Shown here one piece after another: positions 52,316 through 61,778 of a DNA stretch of 64,000 nucleotides. Position numbers and translations under genes: made by a program. Under the pieces are notes generated by a model. It did not search any database. It saw nothing but the letters and a program-made list of their open reading frames with translations, and had not been told where the DNA came from. Within the stretch, counting starts at the first letter, position 1, and every line of letters begins with the position of its first letter. This DNA comes from Pedobacter sp. PLR (GTDB lineage Bacteria; Bacteroidota; Bacteroidia; Sphingobacteriales; Sphingobacteriaceae), in contig NZ_JAPIVQ010000001.1 of assembly GCF_026239675.1 (NCBI RefSeq), positions 372,001 to 436,000 of the forward strand. Reading direction: 5' to 3'.

Positions 52316-55051
52316 TTAGTTTTTTGTGACTACCTCGTCAAGGTTTAACATTGCATTTGCGACGATTACCAGTGCGGCATTCTCCGGACTTTTATTTTCA
52401 GTGGCACCCATTAGCTCTTTCACCTTAGCCGGATTCACTTTGTAATCCGCTAAAGCCTTACGGTATAAATCATTAAATATCTTCAGTTTCTGTGCAGGAA
52501 TAGGTTTGTACAACATATTCTGATACCCAGCCGCAATTTGTTTGAGGACTTCCTTTCCTCCTTCTTTTTGCATCCGCGTGGCGAAATGTTTGGCCAGATC
52601 AATATACACCCCATCATTAAGCGTCACCAATGCCTGCAAAGGCGTATTTGTACGGATCCTACGCGGTGCACAGGCCACACGCATTGCACCATCAAACGCA
52701 ATCATGGAAGGATAGGGAGAGGTTCTTTTCCAATAGGTATATATTGCCCTTCTGTATTGATCTTCTCCGGTTGCATTGTTCCATTTATCGCCGTTATAAG
52801 GAGAGCTCCAAATACCTTCCGGCTGCCATGGCGTAACACCTACCCCATACATTTTAGTGCTTAGCATTCCGCTGATGGAAAGGTGCTGATCACGTAATTG
52901 CTCTGCCGACAGTCGCATTCTTGGTCCACGTGCATACAATTTATTGAACGGATCTTTCTCTTTTATTTCGTCGCTCAATCGGGAATCCTGTCTGTAGGTA
53001 GCGCTCATCACCATCTCTTTGATCATCCTTTTTACGCTCCATTTATAGTCGTGCATCAGGTCCCATGACAAGTGATCGAGCAGCTCTTTATGGCTCGGAT
53101 TCATCCCTTGTGTACCCATATCTTCCAGTGTTTCCACAATTCCGGTTCCAAATAACTGTTCCCATAATCTGTTGGCCATAGTTCTGGAAAGTAGTGGGTT
53201 TTTGACATCAGTTAACCACATCGCCAGCCCCATTCTGTTTTTTGGTGCATTTGCCGGCATCGCATACGACAATGTTTTTGGCACTCCCGGCTGCACTTCT
53301 TTACCATGCGAAGTCCATGCGCCACGCTCAAAAACATATGTTTTACGCAACCTGTTGTCCGGATTTTCTACCATTACCGGTATCGTTTTTACATTGGCAT
53401 TTAGCAGTGCCCAGAAAGTCTGTTTATTTTCCGCATAGCCAGGTTTGTTCTTCCCTGGAAATTGCTGGCCGAAATGAAACCAGTCGAAAGTGACTACCAC
53501 CTCGTCTTTGTTGGTTGCTGCAGGGTTATAATAGCTCAGGTAAACATCATGAACTCCCTTTTGCGTTTTAAAATCTACCGGAAGGTTTTGATAACCCTTG
53601 GTTGCCGGAACATCCCATTCTGCAAATACAGGCCCGTTATGCTGATCTAAACGCAGTTGCATTTTCCCCCCGGTTTTCCCGGTGTTGTAGCGGTAGATGA
53701 GTTGATCCACCTGATCCAGGTCTACCTTCTCAATTCTCGCCACCGCATTGTTTCTAAAGAAAAGTGCAATGTTATTGTTTCCGATTACTGCATTCACCAG
53801 CTTATCGGTGGTGGTAGAGTTAATACTCGGCTGCCCGGTTTTCAGTAATTTATGTAGCTCTTTTGATTTACTGTCTGATACGTTTTGTTTCAACCAGGTG
53901 GTTAAGGAGGTTAATTTGTTATTCAGCGAATCATTGTATTGTCTCAATAACGGATACTCAGAAGCCAGATCTTCATCCCTGGAATTGTTAAAATAGGCCA
54001 TGAATTTATAATATTCATCGTCTTTAAAAGGGTCATAAGGATGACTATGGCATTGTACACAAGCAAAAGTGGTGCTCAACAAGCCTTCCCAGGTGGTATT
54101 TACCCGATCCATTACTGCGGATACCCTGAATTCCTCATTATTGGTTCCACCTTCATCATTGCTCATCGTGTTTCTATTGAAAGCAGTGGCGATATACTGA
54201 TCGTCGGTTGGGTTTACAAAGAAATCACCGGCAATCTGTTCTGTGATAAACTCATTGTAAGGTTTATCCTTATTAAAGGCACGGATCACCCAATCCCGGT
54301 ATTGCCAGATGTTTCTATTGCCATCAGATTCGTATCCTTTTGTATCCGCATAACGGGCTACATCCAGCCACATCGATGCCCACTTCTCTCCAAAACGAGG
54401 GGAAGCCAGTAAAGAATCTACCAGAACTTCGTATGCTTTATCGGTATCCTTAGTCTTAAAGTATTGCTGAATTAAGGATTCTGAAGGAACCATCCCGATG
54501 AGATCAAGGCTTACTCTCCTTAACAAAGTCGGCTTATCCGCTTCTGCTGAAGGCTTTAGTTTCTCCTCTTCCAGCTTTGCCAGAATGAATTTATCGATGT
54601 TGTTTCTTCCCCAGTCCTCATCCACATCAGGAATTTCCACTTCTTTGACCGGTAGATAAGCCCAATGGTCGCCCCATTTGGCACCTTGTTTTACCCATCT
54701 GGTGAAAATATCAATTTCCTCCTCGCTAAGTGCCGTATGTTTATAGGGCATCCTGAGCTCCGGATCTTTGGAAGTTAAGCGTTTGATCATTTCACTATCC
54801 TCAGGATTTCCGGGGATGATGGCTGGCTTTCCGCTTTTGGTTGCTGCCAGGGCTTCTGCCTCGAACAGGAAGCTAAATCCGCCTTGCTTTTTCACACCTC
54901 CGTGACAGGAGATACATTTCTTGTTAATGATTGGCTTTACCTCGGTATTGAAGTCAACCGTTTTTTCATAGGGTATCAGCAGTGCCGCCGAAATGACTAA
55001 TACAGAAAGAATGCATAGCACCCACAGCTTCTTATTACTAAAGAACTTCAT
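52316..55051 (-). CDS. Planctomycete-type cytochrome, PSCyt1-DUF1549-DUF1553 protein
   Basis: 911 residues. An N-terminal anchor helix is followed by a haem domain (CISCHGGVKKQGGF), DUF1549 (DKFILAKLEEEKLKPSAEAD, YADTKGYESDGN) with a second CxxCH (CVQCHSHPYDPF), a central carbohydrate-binding-like insert, and DUF1553 (NPLLSRTMANRLWEQLFGTG, RRIRTNTPLQALVTLND). First gene of the minus-strand cluster with DUF1501, isomerase and LRR cytochrome. Divergent from an AraC regulator 139 bp away, which probably controls it. Confidence 0.9.
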   Translation of the reverse strand: MKFFSNKKLWVLCILSVLVISAALLIPYEKTVDFNTEVKPIINKKCISCHGGVKKQGGFSFLFEAEALAATKSGKPAIIPGNPEDSEMIKRLTSKDPELRMPYKHTALSEEEIDIFTRWVKQGAKWGDHWAYLPVKEVEIPDVDEDWGRNNIDKFILAKLEEEKLKPSAEADKPTLLRRVSLDLIGMVPSESLIQQYFKTKDTDKAYEVLVDSLLASPRFGEKWASMWLDVARYADTKGYESDGNRNIWQYRDWVIRAFNKDKPYNEFITEQIAGDFFVNPTDDQYIATAFNRNTMSNDEGGTNNEEFRVSAVMDRVNTTWEGLLSTTFACVQCHSHPYDPFKDDEYYKFMAYFNNSRDEDLASEYPLLRQYNDSLNNKLTSLTTWLKQNVSDSKSKELHKLLKTGQPSINSTTTDKLVNAVIGNNNIALFFRNNAVARIEKVDLDQVDQLIYRYNTGKTGGKMQLRLDQHNGPVFAEWDVPATKGYQNLPVDFKTQKGVHDVYLSYYNPAATNKDEVVVTFDWFHFGQQFPGKNKPGYAENKQTFWALLNANVKTIPVMVENPDNRLRKTYVFERGAWTSHGKEVQPGVPKTLSYAMPANAPKNRMGLAMWLTDVKNPLLSRTMANRLWEQLFGTGIVETLEDMGTQGMNPSHKELLDHLSWDLMHDYKWSVKRMIKEMVMSATYRQDSRLSDEIKEKDPFNKLYARGPRMRLSAEQLRDQHLSISGMLSTKMYGVGVTPWQPEGIWSSPYNGDKWNNATGEDQYRRAIYTYWKRTSPYPSMIAFDGAMRVACAPRRIRTNTPLQALVTLNDGVYIDLAKHFATRMQKEGGKEVLKQIAAGYQNMLYKPIPAQKLKIFNDLYRKALADYKVNPAKVKELMGATENKSPENAALVIVANAMLNLDEVVTKN

Positions 55052-55190
55052 GGTTTATGATTGGTTTGGTTTATTTGTGTTATTTAAAATTACCACCAAT
55101 TATCAGCGCTAACAAAACTTTTTTTGTCTAAAACTGACACTATATTGTCTAAAATATTGAATTTTCACGAAAAATTTGCAAATTTAACAA

Positions 55191-56057
55191 ATGCAACCAC
55201 TTCTGCTTGAAACCAACACCGTACAACGACATACGATTTTTGTTAAAGAAATCAATGTTAAAAACCTGAGTAACCCGGTGCATTTCCATAAGGAATATGA
55301 AATGGTTTTGATCACCAAAAGCAAAGGAAGAAGGATTGTTGGCGACAGTATTGAGAATTTTGAGGAAGGGGATCTGGTCCTGATCGGGCCTAACCTCCCA
55401 CACGTCATGTACAATGACAAATCCTATTATGAACCGGACAATGAACAACGGGTGGCTGCTATTGTGACTTACTTCAGAATGGATTGGTTAAATGAGGATT
55501 TCATAAATTCCAAAGAAATACCGCAGCTCCAGGAGTTATTGCAGGATATTGGACGAGGAATCCATGTATTTGGCGATACACAAAAACAGGTCGTCCAGCT
55601 CTTAAATGAATTACTGGCCAGTAATGGCTTGAGGAGAATCATTCACTTATTGAGTATCATCAATTTGATTTCAGAAACAAAGGAGTATAAATGTCTTTCC
55701 AGTATCGGTTACACCAATCCCCACAACCAGAAGGATGTTCAGCGGATCAGTAAGATTTACACTTATATCATGGATAATTTCACAGCGGATATTCCCCTGG
55801 AGACTGTCGCCACGCTGGCAAACATGACGCCCTCTGCCTTTTGCAAGTATTTTAAGGGGCGTACGCAAAAAACATTTACCAATTTTGTAAATGAGGTAAG
55901 GATTGGTCACGCCTGCAAATTGTTATTCAATGACCAGCTCAGCATGACAGAAATCTGCTTTCAGTCCGGCTTTAATAACCTGACCAATTTTAACAGAAAT
56001 TTTAAGCAGTACACGAAAGTCAGTCCTTCAGAATTCAAGCGGAACCTAACAATTTAA
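55191..56057 (+). CDS. AraC-family regulator with cupin sensor domain
   Basis: 288 residues. Residues ~20-110 are a cupin (VHFHKEYEMVLITKSKGRR, FEEGDLVLIGPNLPHVMY) that binds a small ligand, and residues ~185-285 are the double helix-turn-helix (LETVATLANMTPSAFCKYFK, SMTEICFQSGFNNLTNFNRN). Such regulators sense sugars. It is divergent from the cytochrome cluster and convergent with the SDR/enolase pair, suggesting it controls catabolism encoded on either side (inference). Confidence 0.9.
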   Translation: MQPLLLETNTVQRHTIFVKEINVKNLSNPVHFHKEYEMVLITKSKGRRIVGDSIENFEEGDLVLIGPNLPHVMYNDKSYYEPDNEQRVAAIVTYFRMDWLNEDFINSKEIPQLQELLQDIGRGIHVFGDTQKQVVQLLNELLASNGLRRIIHLLSIINLISETKEYKCLSSIGYTNPHNQKDVQRISKIYTYIMDNFTADIPLETVATLANMTPSAFCKYFKGRTQKTFTNFVNEVRIGHACKLLFNDQLSMTEICFQSGFNNLTNFNRNFKQYTKVSPSEFKRNLTI

Positions 56058-56061
56058 TAAA

Positions 56062-56850
56062 TCAGCTATCCTGCATGAGCGCGCTTCGTCCTCCATCTAT
56101 CAGATAGGTGGTACCGGAAGCAAAAGCAGCGTATTCACTGGCGAGGAAAACACACCAGCCACCGATCTCTTCGGGGCTCCCCAAACGCTTTACCGGGTGT
56201 AAATTAATTGTCCGCTGTTTTTCCTTTTCAGGCTCCGGAAAGGAATCAAACCAATCCTGATTTCCCGGTGTATCAATAAATCCGGGGGCAATTCCTATGG
56301 TTCTTATTTCGGGTCCCCACTCTATGGCAAGGCTCCTGACCAGGCCAGTTAAAGCAGTTTTACTCACATTATAAGGGAAGCAACCCGGTATTGTTGCTGA
56401 GGCATGATTGGAGGTCATGATGATGATGAGTCCTTTACGCTGCTCCAGATAGGGTTTACACAGTTTCGCCAGTCGCCAATGAGCGGACAGGTTCAAGTCC
56501 ATGTTTTGCTGCCATTGTGATTCCTCACAATCCAGAGCGCCTTCAAAGAAGTTTTTTCCGGCATTTGAAACCAGGATATCTATGCCTCCGTTAAACTGTT
56601 CCAGCACCTCCTTTACAAAAACTTCCATTTCCGCAGGTTGAGTCACGTCTGCCTGTTGGTACCATACCCCGGCACCTTCCGCTTCAACGGCATTTACAAA
56701 ATGCTTTGCCGCTGCACTATCTTTTTGGTCCATTGCACAACCTGCAATGGCACACCCGGCTTTTGCCAGCATCTTTGCTACTCCAAAGCCGATCCCTGAA
56801 GTTACGCCGCTAAGCAGGGCTACTTTCCCCTGAAGATTGATTTCAAACAT
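56062..56850 (-). CDS. Short-chain dehydrogenase/reductase
   Basis: 262 residues. Rossmann motif SGVTSGIGFGVAKMLAKAG, NAGKNFFEG (NAG motif), catalytic Tyr-x-x-x-Lys in PYNVSKTALTG, and the C-terminal VFLASEYAAFASGTTYLIDG. The start at 56850 (MFEINLQGKVALLSG) avoids overlap with the upstream enolase-superfamily gene, whose stop is at 56861; a longer frame would overlap it by 29 bp. Paired with a sugar-acid dehydratase-like enzyme, it probably oxidises a sugar or keto-deoxy acid. Confidence 0.9.
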   Translation of the reverse strand: MFEINLQGKVALLSGVTSGIGFGVAKMLAKAGCAIAGCAMDQKDSAAAKHFVNAVEAEGAGVWYQQADVTQPAEMEVFVKEVLEQFNGGIDILVSNAGKNFFEGALDCEESQWQQNMDLNLSAHWRLAKLCKPYLEQRKGLIIIMTSNHASATIPGCFPYNVSKTALTGLVRSLAIEWGPEIRTIGIAPGFIDTPGNQDWFDSFPEPEKEKQRTINLHPVKRLGSPEEIGGWCVFLASEYAAFASGTTYLIDGGRSALMQDS

Positions 56851-56860
56851 CGCTATATTA

Positions 56861-58027
56861 TTAAACGTAAAATCCTGGTCTGGGTACAACTATTCCCGGG
56901 TGCTTTTCCATTTCTTCTTCTACCAGATCTACACCAAGTCCGGGACGATCCGATAAATGTAGGTGACCGTCTTTAATCATTTCTTTAATCGGATGGGTAA
57001 TCACGGTATCCCTCCAGGGTACATCGTTAAACATAAACTCCTGGCGAAAGAAATTAGGTACTGAGGCACATACATGCGCAGAAGCTAGTGTAGACAATGG
57101 TCCGTTAGGGTTATGTGGGGCGAGCAATACATTATAGGCCTCCATCATGGTTGCCATACGTTTCATTTCAGAAGGACCTCCGCAACGGGTAATGTCAGGC
57201 ATGATGAAGTCGCATACGTTCTTTTCCAATAATGGACGGATTCCATGACGCGTATAGTGACGTTCGCCTACACAGATGGATACGTTAGAAGGGATTCTAT
57301 CGCGCATGGCTTTTAGGGTATCCGCACTTTCCGGACCTGCTGGTTCTTCGTACCAGGTAATATCCAGTTCGGATAAACGCTGCGCCATTTTCACTGCAAC
57401 GCGGTAATTGAGCATGGCATGCGTTTCGATCATGATGTCGAAATCAGGCCCAACAGCCTCCCGAACAGCTTTACTTAATTCAAAAGCCAGGTCTTGTTGT
57501 TGGGTTGTCAGTTGAAGGTTACTGGAAAGATCTTCCCCGTACAGGTAGTTGGTATGCGCAAATGGGTCGAATTTTAAGCCGGTAAACCCGGCTTCCTTTA
57601 CTTTTAGCGCTTGCGCTACATAGTCTTCAATGTTATGTCCGCCACCGGTAAACCAGTAATTTGCGTATAGTAGAATATCTTTGCGAAAGGCTCCACCCAG
57701 CAATTCATAGCAAGGCGTTTTCAATACTTTTCCTTTTAGATCAAGCAAGGCCATGTCGATCCCGCTAATGGCACACATGCTGGCGCCAAAAGGCCCCATC
57801 CAGTTGAGGTCGCGGTATAGCTTTGTCCAGATAAAATCAGTTCTCATTGGATCCAGCCCGATAATCCGTTCGCCGACATGCTTAACAGCATTGTAAACAA
57901 TCGGGCTCCCCGGCCAGTTGGTCGCTTCCCCTACTCCGGTATGCCCGGTATCGGTATATATTTTTAAAAGTGTCCAGTTGTATTTAACTCCTTCTACCAG
58001 CCAAACTTTTACCTCAGTGATTTTCAT
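56861..58027 (-). CDS. Mandelate racemase/muconate lactonizing-type enolase superfamily dehydratase
   Basis: 388 residues. N-terminal capping domain MKITEVKVWLVEG, then the TIM barrel with metal ligands in FDIMIETHAML, TWYEEPAGPE and CVGERHYTRHG, and a catalytic His in LLAPHNPNGPLSTLASAH. This Asp/Glu plus His arrangement is typical of sugar-acid dehydratases (galactonate/gluconate type) in the superfamily. The exact sugar acid is not determined. Forms an operon with the following SDR. Confidence 0.9.
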   Translation of the reverse strand: MKITEVKVWLVEGVKYNWTLLKIYTDTGHTGVGEATNWPGSPIVYNAVKHVGERIIGLDPMRTDFIWTKLYRDLNWMGPFGASMCAISGIDMALLDLKGKVLKTPCYELLGGAFRKDILLYANYWFTGGGHNIEDYVAQALKVKEAGFTGLKFDPFAHTNYLYGEDLSSNLQLTTQQQDLAFELSKAVREAVGPDFDIMIETHAMLNYRVAVKMAQRLSELDITWYEEPAGPESADTLKAMRDRIPSNVSICVGERHYTRHGIRPLLEKNVCDFIMPDITRCGGPSEMKRMATMMEAYNVLLAPHNPNGPLSTLASAHVCASVPNFFRQEFMFNDVPWRDTVITHPIKEMIKDGHLHLSDRPGLGVDLVEEEMEKHPGIVVPRPGFYV

Positions 58028-58200
58028 TTCAACAGCCTTTTAGATTATTAACAGTTTTAGGTTTATTAACTATAATGGCCGTAAGATTAATGAAAATTTC
58101 CCATAGCCGCCCAAAATACTATCTGTTTTATATTTTTAAGGGTACTGAAAATTGACATGGATTTATAAAACAAACACAGGAATGGTGATTGATTATAACA

Positions 58201-58242
58201 AGAGCGGACCGTATCGGGGATTGTAATACGGCCGCTCTGTTC
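58201..58242 (-). terminator. Terminator of the Ter operon
   Basis: AGAGCGG(A)CCGTAT pairs with ATACGGCCGCTCT (58201-58214 with 58226-58238) with one bulged base, 3' of the minus-strand operon. Confidence 0.65.
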
Positions 58243-58261
58243 TTAATTAATTGGGGGTTAA

Positions 58262-58474
58262 TTAAACTTTTCGAAGTACTGATTTTAAGGTGGTCAATAG
58301 AAAAACAATAAAAAATGCAACCATCAGTGGAGCAAAGACTTCGAACCAGCCTACGCTACCCGTGAGTACTTTTATAATAAAAAGTATTGCGGTAAATAGT
58401 ATTCCTAATGAGATTAAAACGGGAATAAACCCTTTTTGTCTAGTACTTGTTTTCTTACTTCTTCTCTTTGCCAA
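58262..58474 (-). CDS. Small two-helix membrane protein, TTG start
   Basis: 70 residues: a basic head (AKRRSKKTSTRQKG) and two hydrophobic segments (FIPVLISLGILFTAILFIIK and VFAPLMVAFFIVFLLTTLKS). The only plausible start is TTG at 58474; no ATG is in frame upstream before a stop. It follows the OmpA gene by 21 bases at the end of the Ter operon and could anchor the complex. No family recognised. Confidence 0.6.
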   Translation of the reverse strand: MAKRRSKKTSTRQKGFIPVLISLGILFTAILFIIKVLTGSVGWFEVFAPLMVAFFIVFLLTTLKSVLRKV

Positions 58475-58495
58475 AGGGGTATCTTTTTAAATAAT

Positions 58496-59194
58496 TTATG
58501 GAAGCGTAATTTCAACCCTTCTGTTCTTTTTTCTGCCGGCATTGGTACTATTCGAGGCGATGGGATTTTCAATTCCCTTCCCTTGTGCCAGGACCTTACT
58601 TTCAGCAATATTGTTCGACATCAGGTAGTTTTTAAATGCATCTGCTCTTGCCTGTGATACCCGCTGGTTGATTTCCAGCGAACCATCACTACTGGCATAC
58701 CCATTTACCTGGATTGAAGCACCTGGATTTTCGGCCAGATAATTCAGGAGCGTTTTGATCAATGCCTGATCCAACTTATTAAATGAAGCAGAGCCCTGCC
58801 TGAATGTCGCTGCCGTTTTATTGTTTAATTTTTCTGCTACCTGATGTTCAACAACTGAACTCCCTGGTACCGCAGCTTGAGGGCTATTTTCAACAACTGC
58901 ACTTGCTTCAACAGCCGGCACCCTGGCAGGTGTTACAGGAGTCGTATCCGTTGAATTCACTTCAGTTACAGCTATCTTTTCAGATTTCTCTATTGCTCCA
59001 TCAGCAGTATAATACCAGATTCCTGCTCCAACTAACAAAAGCCCAAGCAATCCAATGAACCATTTCTTCGATTTTGATGCGTCATCTGTTGATACTATAG
59101 ACTTCTCTTTTGTCAGATCAAATTTAGCTGATGCTGGATTTTTATCGGATGAATCTTTTACAGAACCACCATTTTTATTTAAATCAAATGCCAT
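58496..59194 (-). CDS. OmpA-domain protein with N-terminal membrane anchor
   Basis: 232 residues. A polar N-terminus is followed by one hydrophobic helix (WFIGLLGLLLVGAGIWYYTA), a Ser/Thr/Val-rich linker and an OmpA-like peptidoglycan-binding domain (LAENPGASIQVNGYASSDGS, NQRVSQARADAFKNYLMSNN, NAGRKKNRRVEI). The non-cleaved helix places the OmpA domain in the periplasm and ~50 residues in the cytosol. The N-terminal FDLNKNGG/FDLTKEK repeats resemble the SFNLSKG start of the adjacent TerD protein, suggesting contact (inference). Confidence 0.88.
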   Translation of the reverse strand: MAFDLNKNGGSVKDSSDKNPASAKFDLTKEKSIVSTDDASKSKKWFIGLLGLLLVGAGIWYYTADGAIEKSEKIAVTEVNSTDTTPVTPARVPAVEASAVVENSPQAAVPGSSVVEHQVAEKLNNKTAATFRQGSASFNKLDQALIKTLLNYLAENPGASIQVNGYASSDGSLEINQRVSQARADAFKNYLMSNNIAESKVLAQGKGIENPIASNSTNAGRKKNRRVEITLP

Positions 59195-59206
59195 AATTTC
59201 TAATAA

Positions 59207-59860
59207 TTAGGTGTACATATCTACTAATGTTTGTAAACTTCCGGTATGCGCTCTACCCATGGCCTCAAACTCCCAGGTATCGCCTACGCGGAACAGGCGT
59301 CCAAACTCAACCGCATCCTCATTGGTATATTGATCTTTCAAATCATAGCGGATAATCTCCTCACCGGATCTTTCATCAACTATACGGATATAGCAGTCGT
59401 TTACCTGACCAAAATTCAGGTCTAATGTTCTACGATCTTTGTTATTGTCATGAGGATATTTACAGATCGTACAACAAATAATGATTTGTTCCACCTTAGG
59501 ACTAACCTTTGTTAAATCAATAAACATATCTTCATCATCATCCCCGTCACTTCTGGATCCATCCGGATCATCAATGGCTCCTGTAATCGCGCCATCCTCA
59601 GTTAAGGGTCTAAATAAGCCTTTTTCTATTTTGTCTTCCACTTTATTACCCATGCGGATCTGACCGTAAAAAGTAAAATAGGAATCCGAAGGAATTTTAA
59701 AATCATTGCCGATGGAGAAGGCAGATACATCAAGGTCAAATTCCGGTCCTCCCGGCTCATCATTCGGATCCCATCCCATTCCAATTTTTACAATGGTTAA
59801 TCCAGGCGCTGCCTTGGAAAGGGAAAAACGATCTCCCTTGCTTAAATTAAAACTGCTCAT
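59207..59860 (-). CDS. TerD-family stress protein
   Basis: 217 residues. TerD beta-sandwich: SSFNLSKGDRFSLSKAAPGL, IGMGWDPND, FDLDVSAFSIG, and the calcium-binding acidic stretch DDPDGSRSDGDDDEDMFIDL. The start at 59860 (MSSFNLSKGD) matches family starts and clears the upstream gene; a longer frame from 59890 overlaps it. TerD proteins form membrane-associated stress complexes linked to tellurite, phage and metal resistance. Confidence 0.93.
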   Translation of the reverse strand: MSSFNLSKGDRFSLSKAAPGLTIVKIGMGWDPNDEPGGPEFDLDVSAFSIGNDFKIPSDSYFTFYGQIRMGNKVEDKIEKGLFRPLTEDGAITGAIDDPDGSRSDGDDDEDMFIDLTKVSPKVEQIIICCTICKYPHDNNKDRRTLDLNFGQVNDCYIRIVDERSGEEIIRYDLKDQYTNEDAVEFGRLFRVGDTWEFEAMGRAHTGSLQTLVDMYT

Positions 59861-59873
59861 ACTTATATTTTTA

Positions 59874-60440
59874 TTATTGATATAATTCAACTAATGTATT
59901 TAGACCTCCCGAAAATGCTTGTCCAAGGGCTTCCACGCTCCAATCCCCACCATTTCTGGAAATCGCGGCAATCACTATGGAATCTTCATTGGTAAAATTG
60001 TCCTTCAGCTGGTACTGGCATAAAATAGAATGATCAACAGCACTTCTGATATTGATATAGGAATTCTGTACATGACCGAAATGATGTCCTCTTTCTTCCC
60101 CCTGATCAATAGTTACGGCAAAATACAGGAACTCAATTTTTGAATCTACCTTAGCCAATTCAATATGAATCACCTCATCATCGCCATCACCTTCCCCACC
60201 TCTGCTATCTCCGGGATAAATAACAGAGCCGTCCGGACTGGTTGCATTATTATAAAAAACAAAGTATTCATCTGCCGCCAGTTTACCATTTTCGCCTAAC
60301 ATGAATAAGGACAGGTCGAGATCTACGGGATGTCCGTTCACAGTGGAAGGATCCCAGCCCAAACCCGCTATAATATGGTTTAGCCCTGGTTGTTCCTGAA
60401 TAATTGAAATCGGTTTTCTCTTTTCTAATTGTATTGCCAT
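59874..60440 (-). CDS. TerD-family stress protein, second copy
   Basis: 188 residues. IIAGLGWDPSTVNGHPVDLD, SLFMLGENGKLAADEYFVFY, a calcium-site run (PGDSRGGEGDGDDEVIHIEL) and GLNTLVELYQ at the end mark a TerD/TerX-type member, clearly diverged from its neighbour. 13 bp upstream of the other TerD gene in the same operon. Confidence 0.93.
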   Translation of the reverse strand: MAIQLEKRKPISIIQEQPGLNHIIAGLGWDPSTVNGHPVDLDLSLFMLGENGKLAADEYFVFYNNATSPDGSVIYPGDSRGGEGDGDDEVIHIELAKVDSKIEFLYFAVTIDQGEERGHHFGHVQNSYINIRSAVDHSILCQYQLKDNFTNEDSIVIAAISRNGGDWSVEALGQAFSGGLNTLVELYQ

Positions 60441-60501
60441 GGTATAGTTATTAATGATTTAAATCCTAAGAACCTTTCTCAGGAGAATCTTAAGAAAACT
60501 T

Positions 60502-61773
60502 TTAAGTGACTTTCTTAGGGGGAAGTGGTGGACGTTTTACCTCCGGTAACCCTGGTGTTTTTATTGGGCTTGATGAGACATGCTCCTGCCTTTTAGGTGG
60601 CAATGGAGGTGGGACCTTTCGTGTTGGAAGTGCTGGTGCCGGAATTGCTGGTCTTGCCAATACAGGCGGAGCAACAGGTTTTACTGCAACAGCATGTTTC
60701 ATAACAACAGCAGGCTTCATGGTAAAAGCAGATTTCATCGCATCCCTGACATCAGCCGCATTCACCTCCTTTACATAAGGATATTTCTTTTGCAGTTTGG
60801 TTGAAAAGTAAGAGGTACTAATCTCTTCTGTACCCAATAGGATAACCACATCTTCTACCGGTAAAGCCGCCGATTTCAAAAGATCATCGATCACCGTATA
60901 AATCATCCCATCATTGGAATAATACTGCAGCCTGTCGTTCAGGTTTCGCTCATTTACCTTAAACCAGTAGCTATTTCCATCAGAAAGTTCAGCATCACCT
61001 TTAATAATCAGAGATGTATTTTCCAGCAGACTTACACAAAAAGGGATCAGGAAGGCGACTTCCGTATCCTTATCGATGGCTAAATATGAATTTTGGAGCA
61101 TAATATATTCTACAATCATATCCGCCAAAATCTTCAGCCTTGGATCTGCTCCCTGTCCTTCCAGCTTAACAGCACCGATCGCCTCCGCATTTATATTTTT
61201 ATAAAGCCTCAGATACAATACATCATCAATCCCTTTTAACAACAAAATGGGTTTCTCTTTAGGCAGCACTCCTTTTTGAGCCAATACGCCAAATAACATC
61301 TGGTTAAAATGAACCCTGTCTAAATTAAAGTACCCAGCCTCTTGAAACAAAAGCTCTATCAATGATTTCTCATGATCTTCTATATCAGCTTCAAATAAAA
61401 AACGCAATGGAAAATGAGGCCTGTAAGACTCTATAGAGTCCCCCTTATATAAAACAGTATTCAGAAAATGAGATAAACATTGCTCTATTCCATAATAAAA
61501 AAGCTGCTTAACCGGCTTCTTATTCCCGTAAATACTGAAATGTTTACCTGGATCTTTTATAATTTCAAAATAGTTCCCATAAGCATTGGGATCATTTCTG
61601 TTAAACAGGTCTCTTGCCGCATTTCCAAAAATAAAATCGTTGCCATTTACATAAAAGTATAAAGGAATTTCATTGGATTCCTTTATACACAAGGGCGCAT
61701 AAGTATGGTCCTCTAATTGATACCAAAAAGAAACCGAGCGCCTGGATATTTTTGCTAACACACAGAATTTCAT
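60502..61773 (-). CDS. Proline-rich protein with degenerate actin/Hsp70-like fold
   Basis: 423 residues. The first ~330 lack the Gly-rich nucleotide loops, but KPILLLKGIDDVLYLRLYKN and VVILLGTEEISTSYFSTKLQ fall where phosphate-2 and adenosine motifs lie in Hsp70/actin folds, suggesting a pseudo-ATPase relative of the next gene. The last ~90 residues are Pro/Val/Ala-rich, with PPPLPPKR and RPPLPPKK, shapes like SH3 ligands. It starts 5 bases after the stop of the Hsp70-like gene. Function unknown; a scaffold for the TerD proteins is possible. Confidence 0.6.
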   Translation of the reverse strand: MKFCVLAKISRRSVSFWYQLEDHTYAPLCIKESNEIPLYFYVNGNDFIFGNAARDLFNRNDPNAYGNYFEIIKDPGKHFSIYGNKKPVKQLFYYGIEQCLSHFLNTVLYKGDSIESYRPHFPLRFLFEADIEDHEKSLIELLFQEAGYFNLDRVHFNQMLFGVLAQKGVLPKEKPILLLKGIDDVLYLRLYKNINAEAIGAVKLEGQGADPRLKILADMIVEYIMLQNSYLAIDKDTEVAFLIPFCVSLLENTSLIIKGDAELSDGNSYWFKVNERNLNDRLQYYSNDGMIYTVIDDLLKSAALPVEDVVILLGTEEISTSYFSTKLQKKYPYVKEVNAADVRDAMKSAFTMKPAVVMKHAVAVKPVAPPVLARPAIPAPALPTRKVPPPLPPKRQEHVSSSPIKTPGLPEVKRPPLPPKKVT

Positions 61774-61778
61774 TTCGC

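Noticed and set aside
53172..54412. Several plus-strand frames within the PSCyt1-DUF1549 gene
   Set aside because: All lie opposite a long, well-supported coding region.
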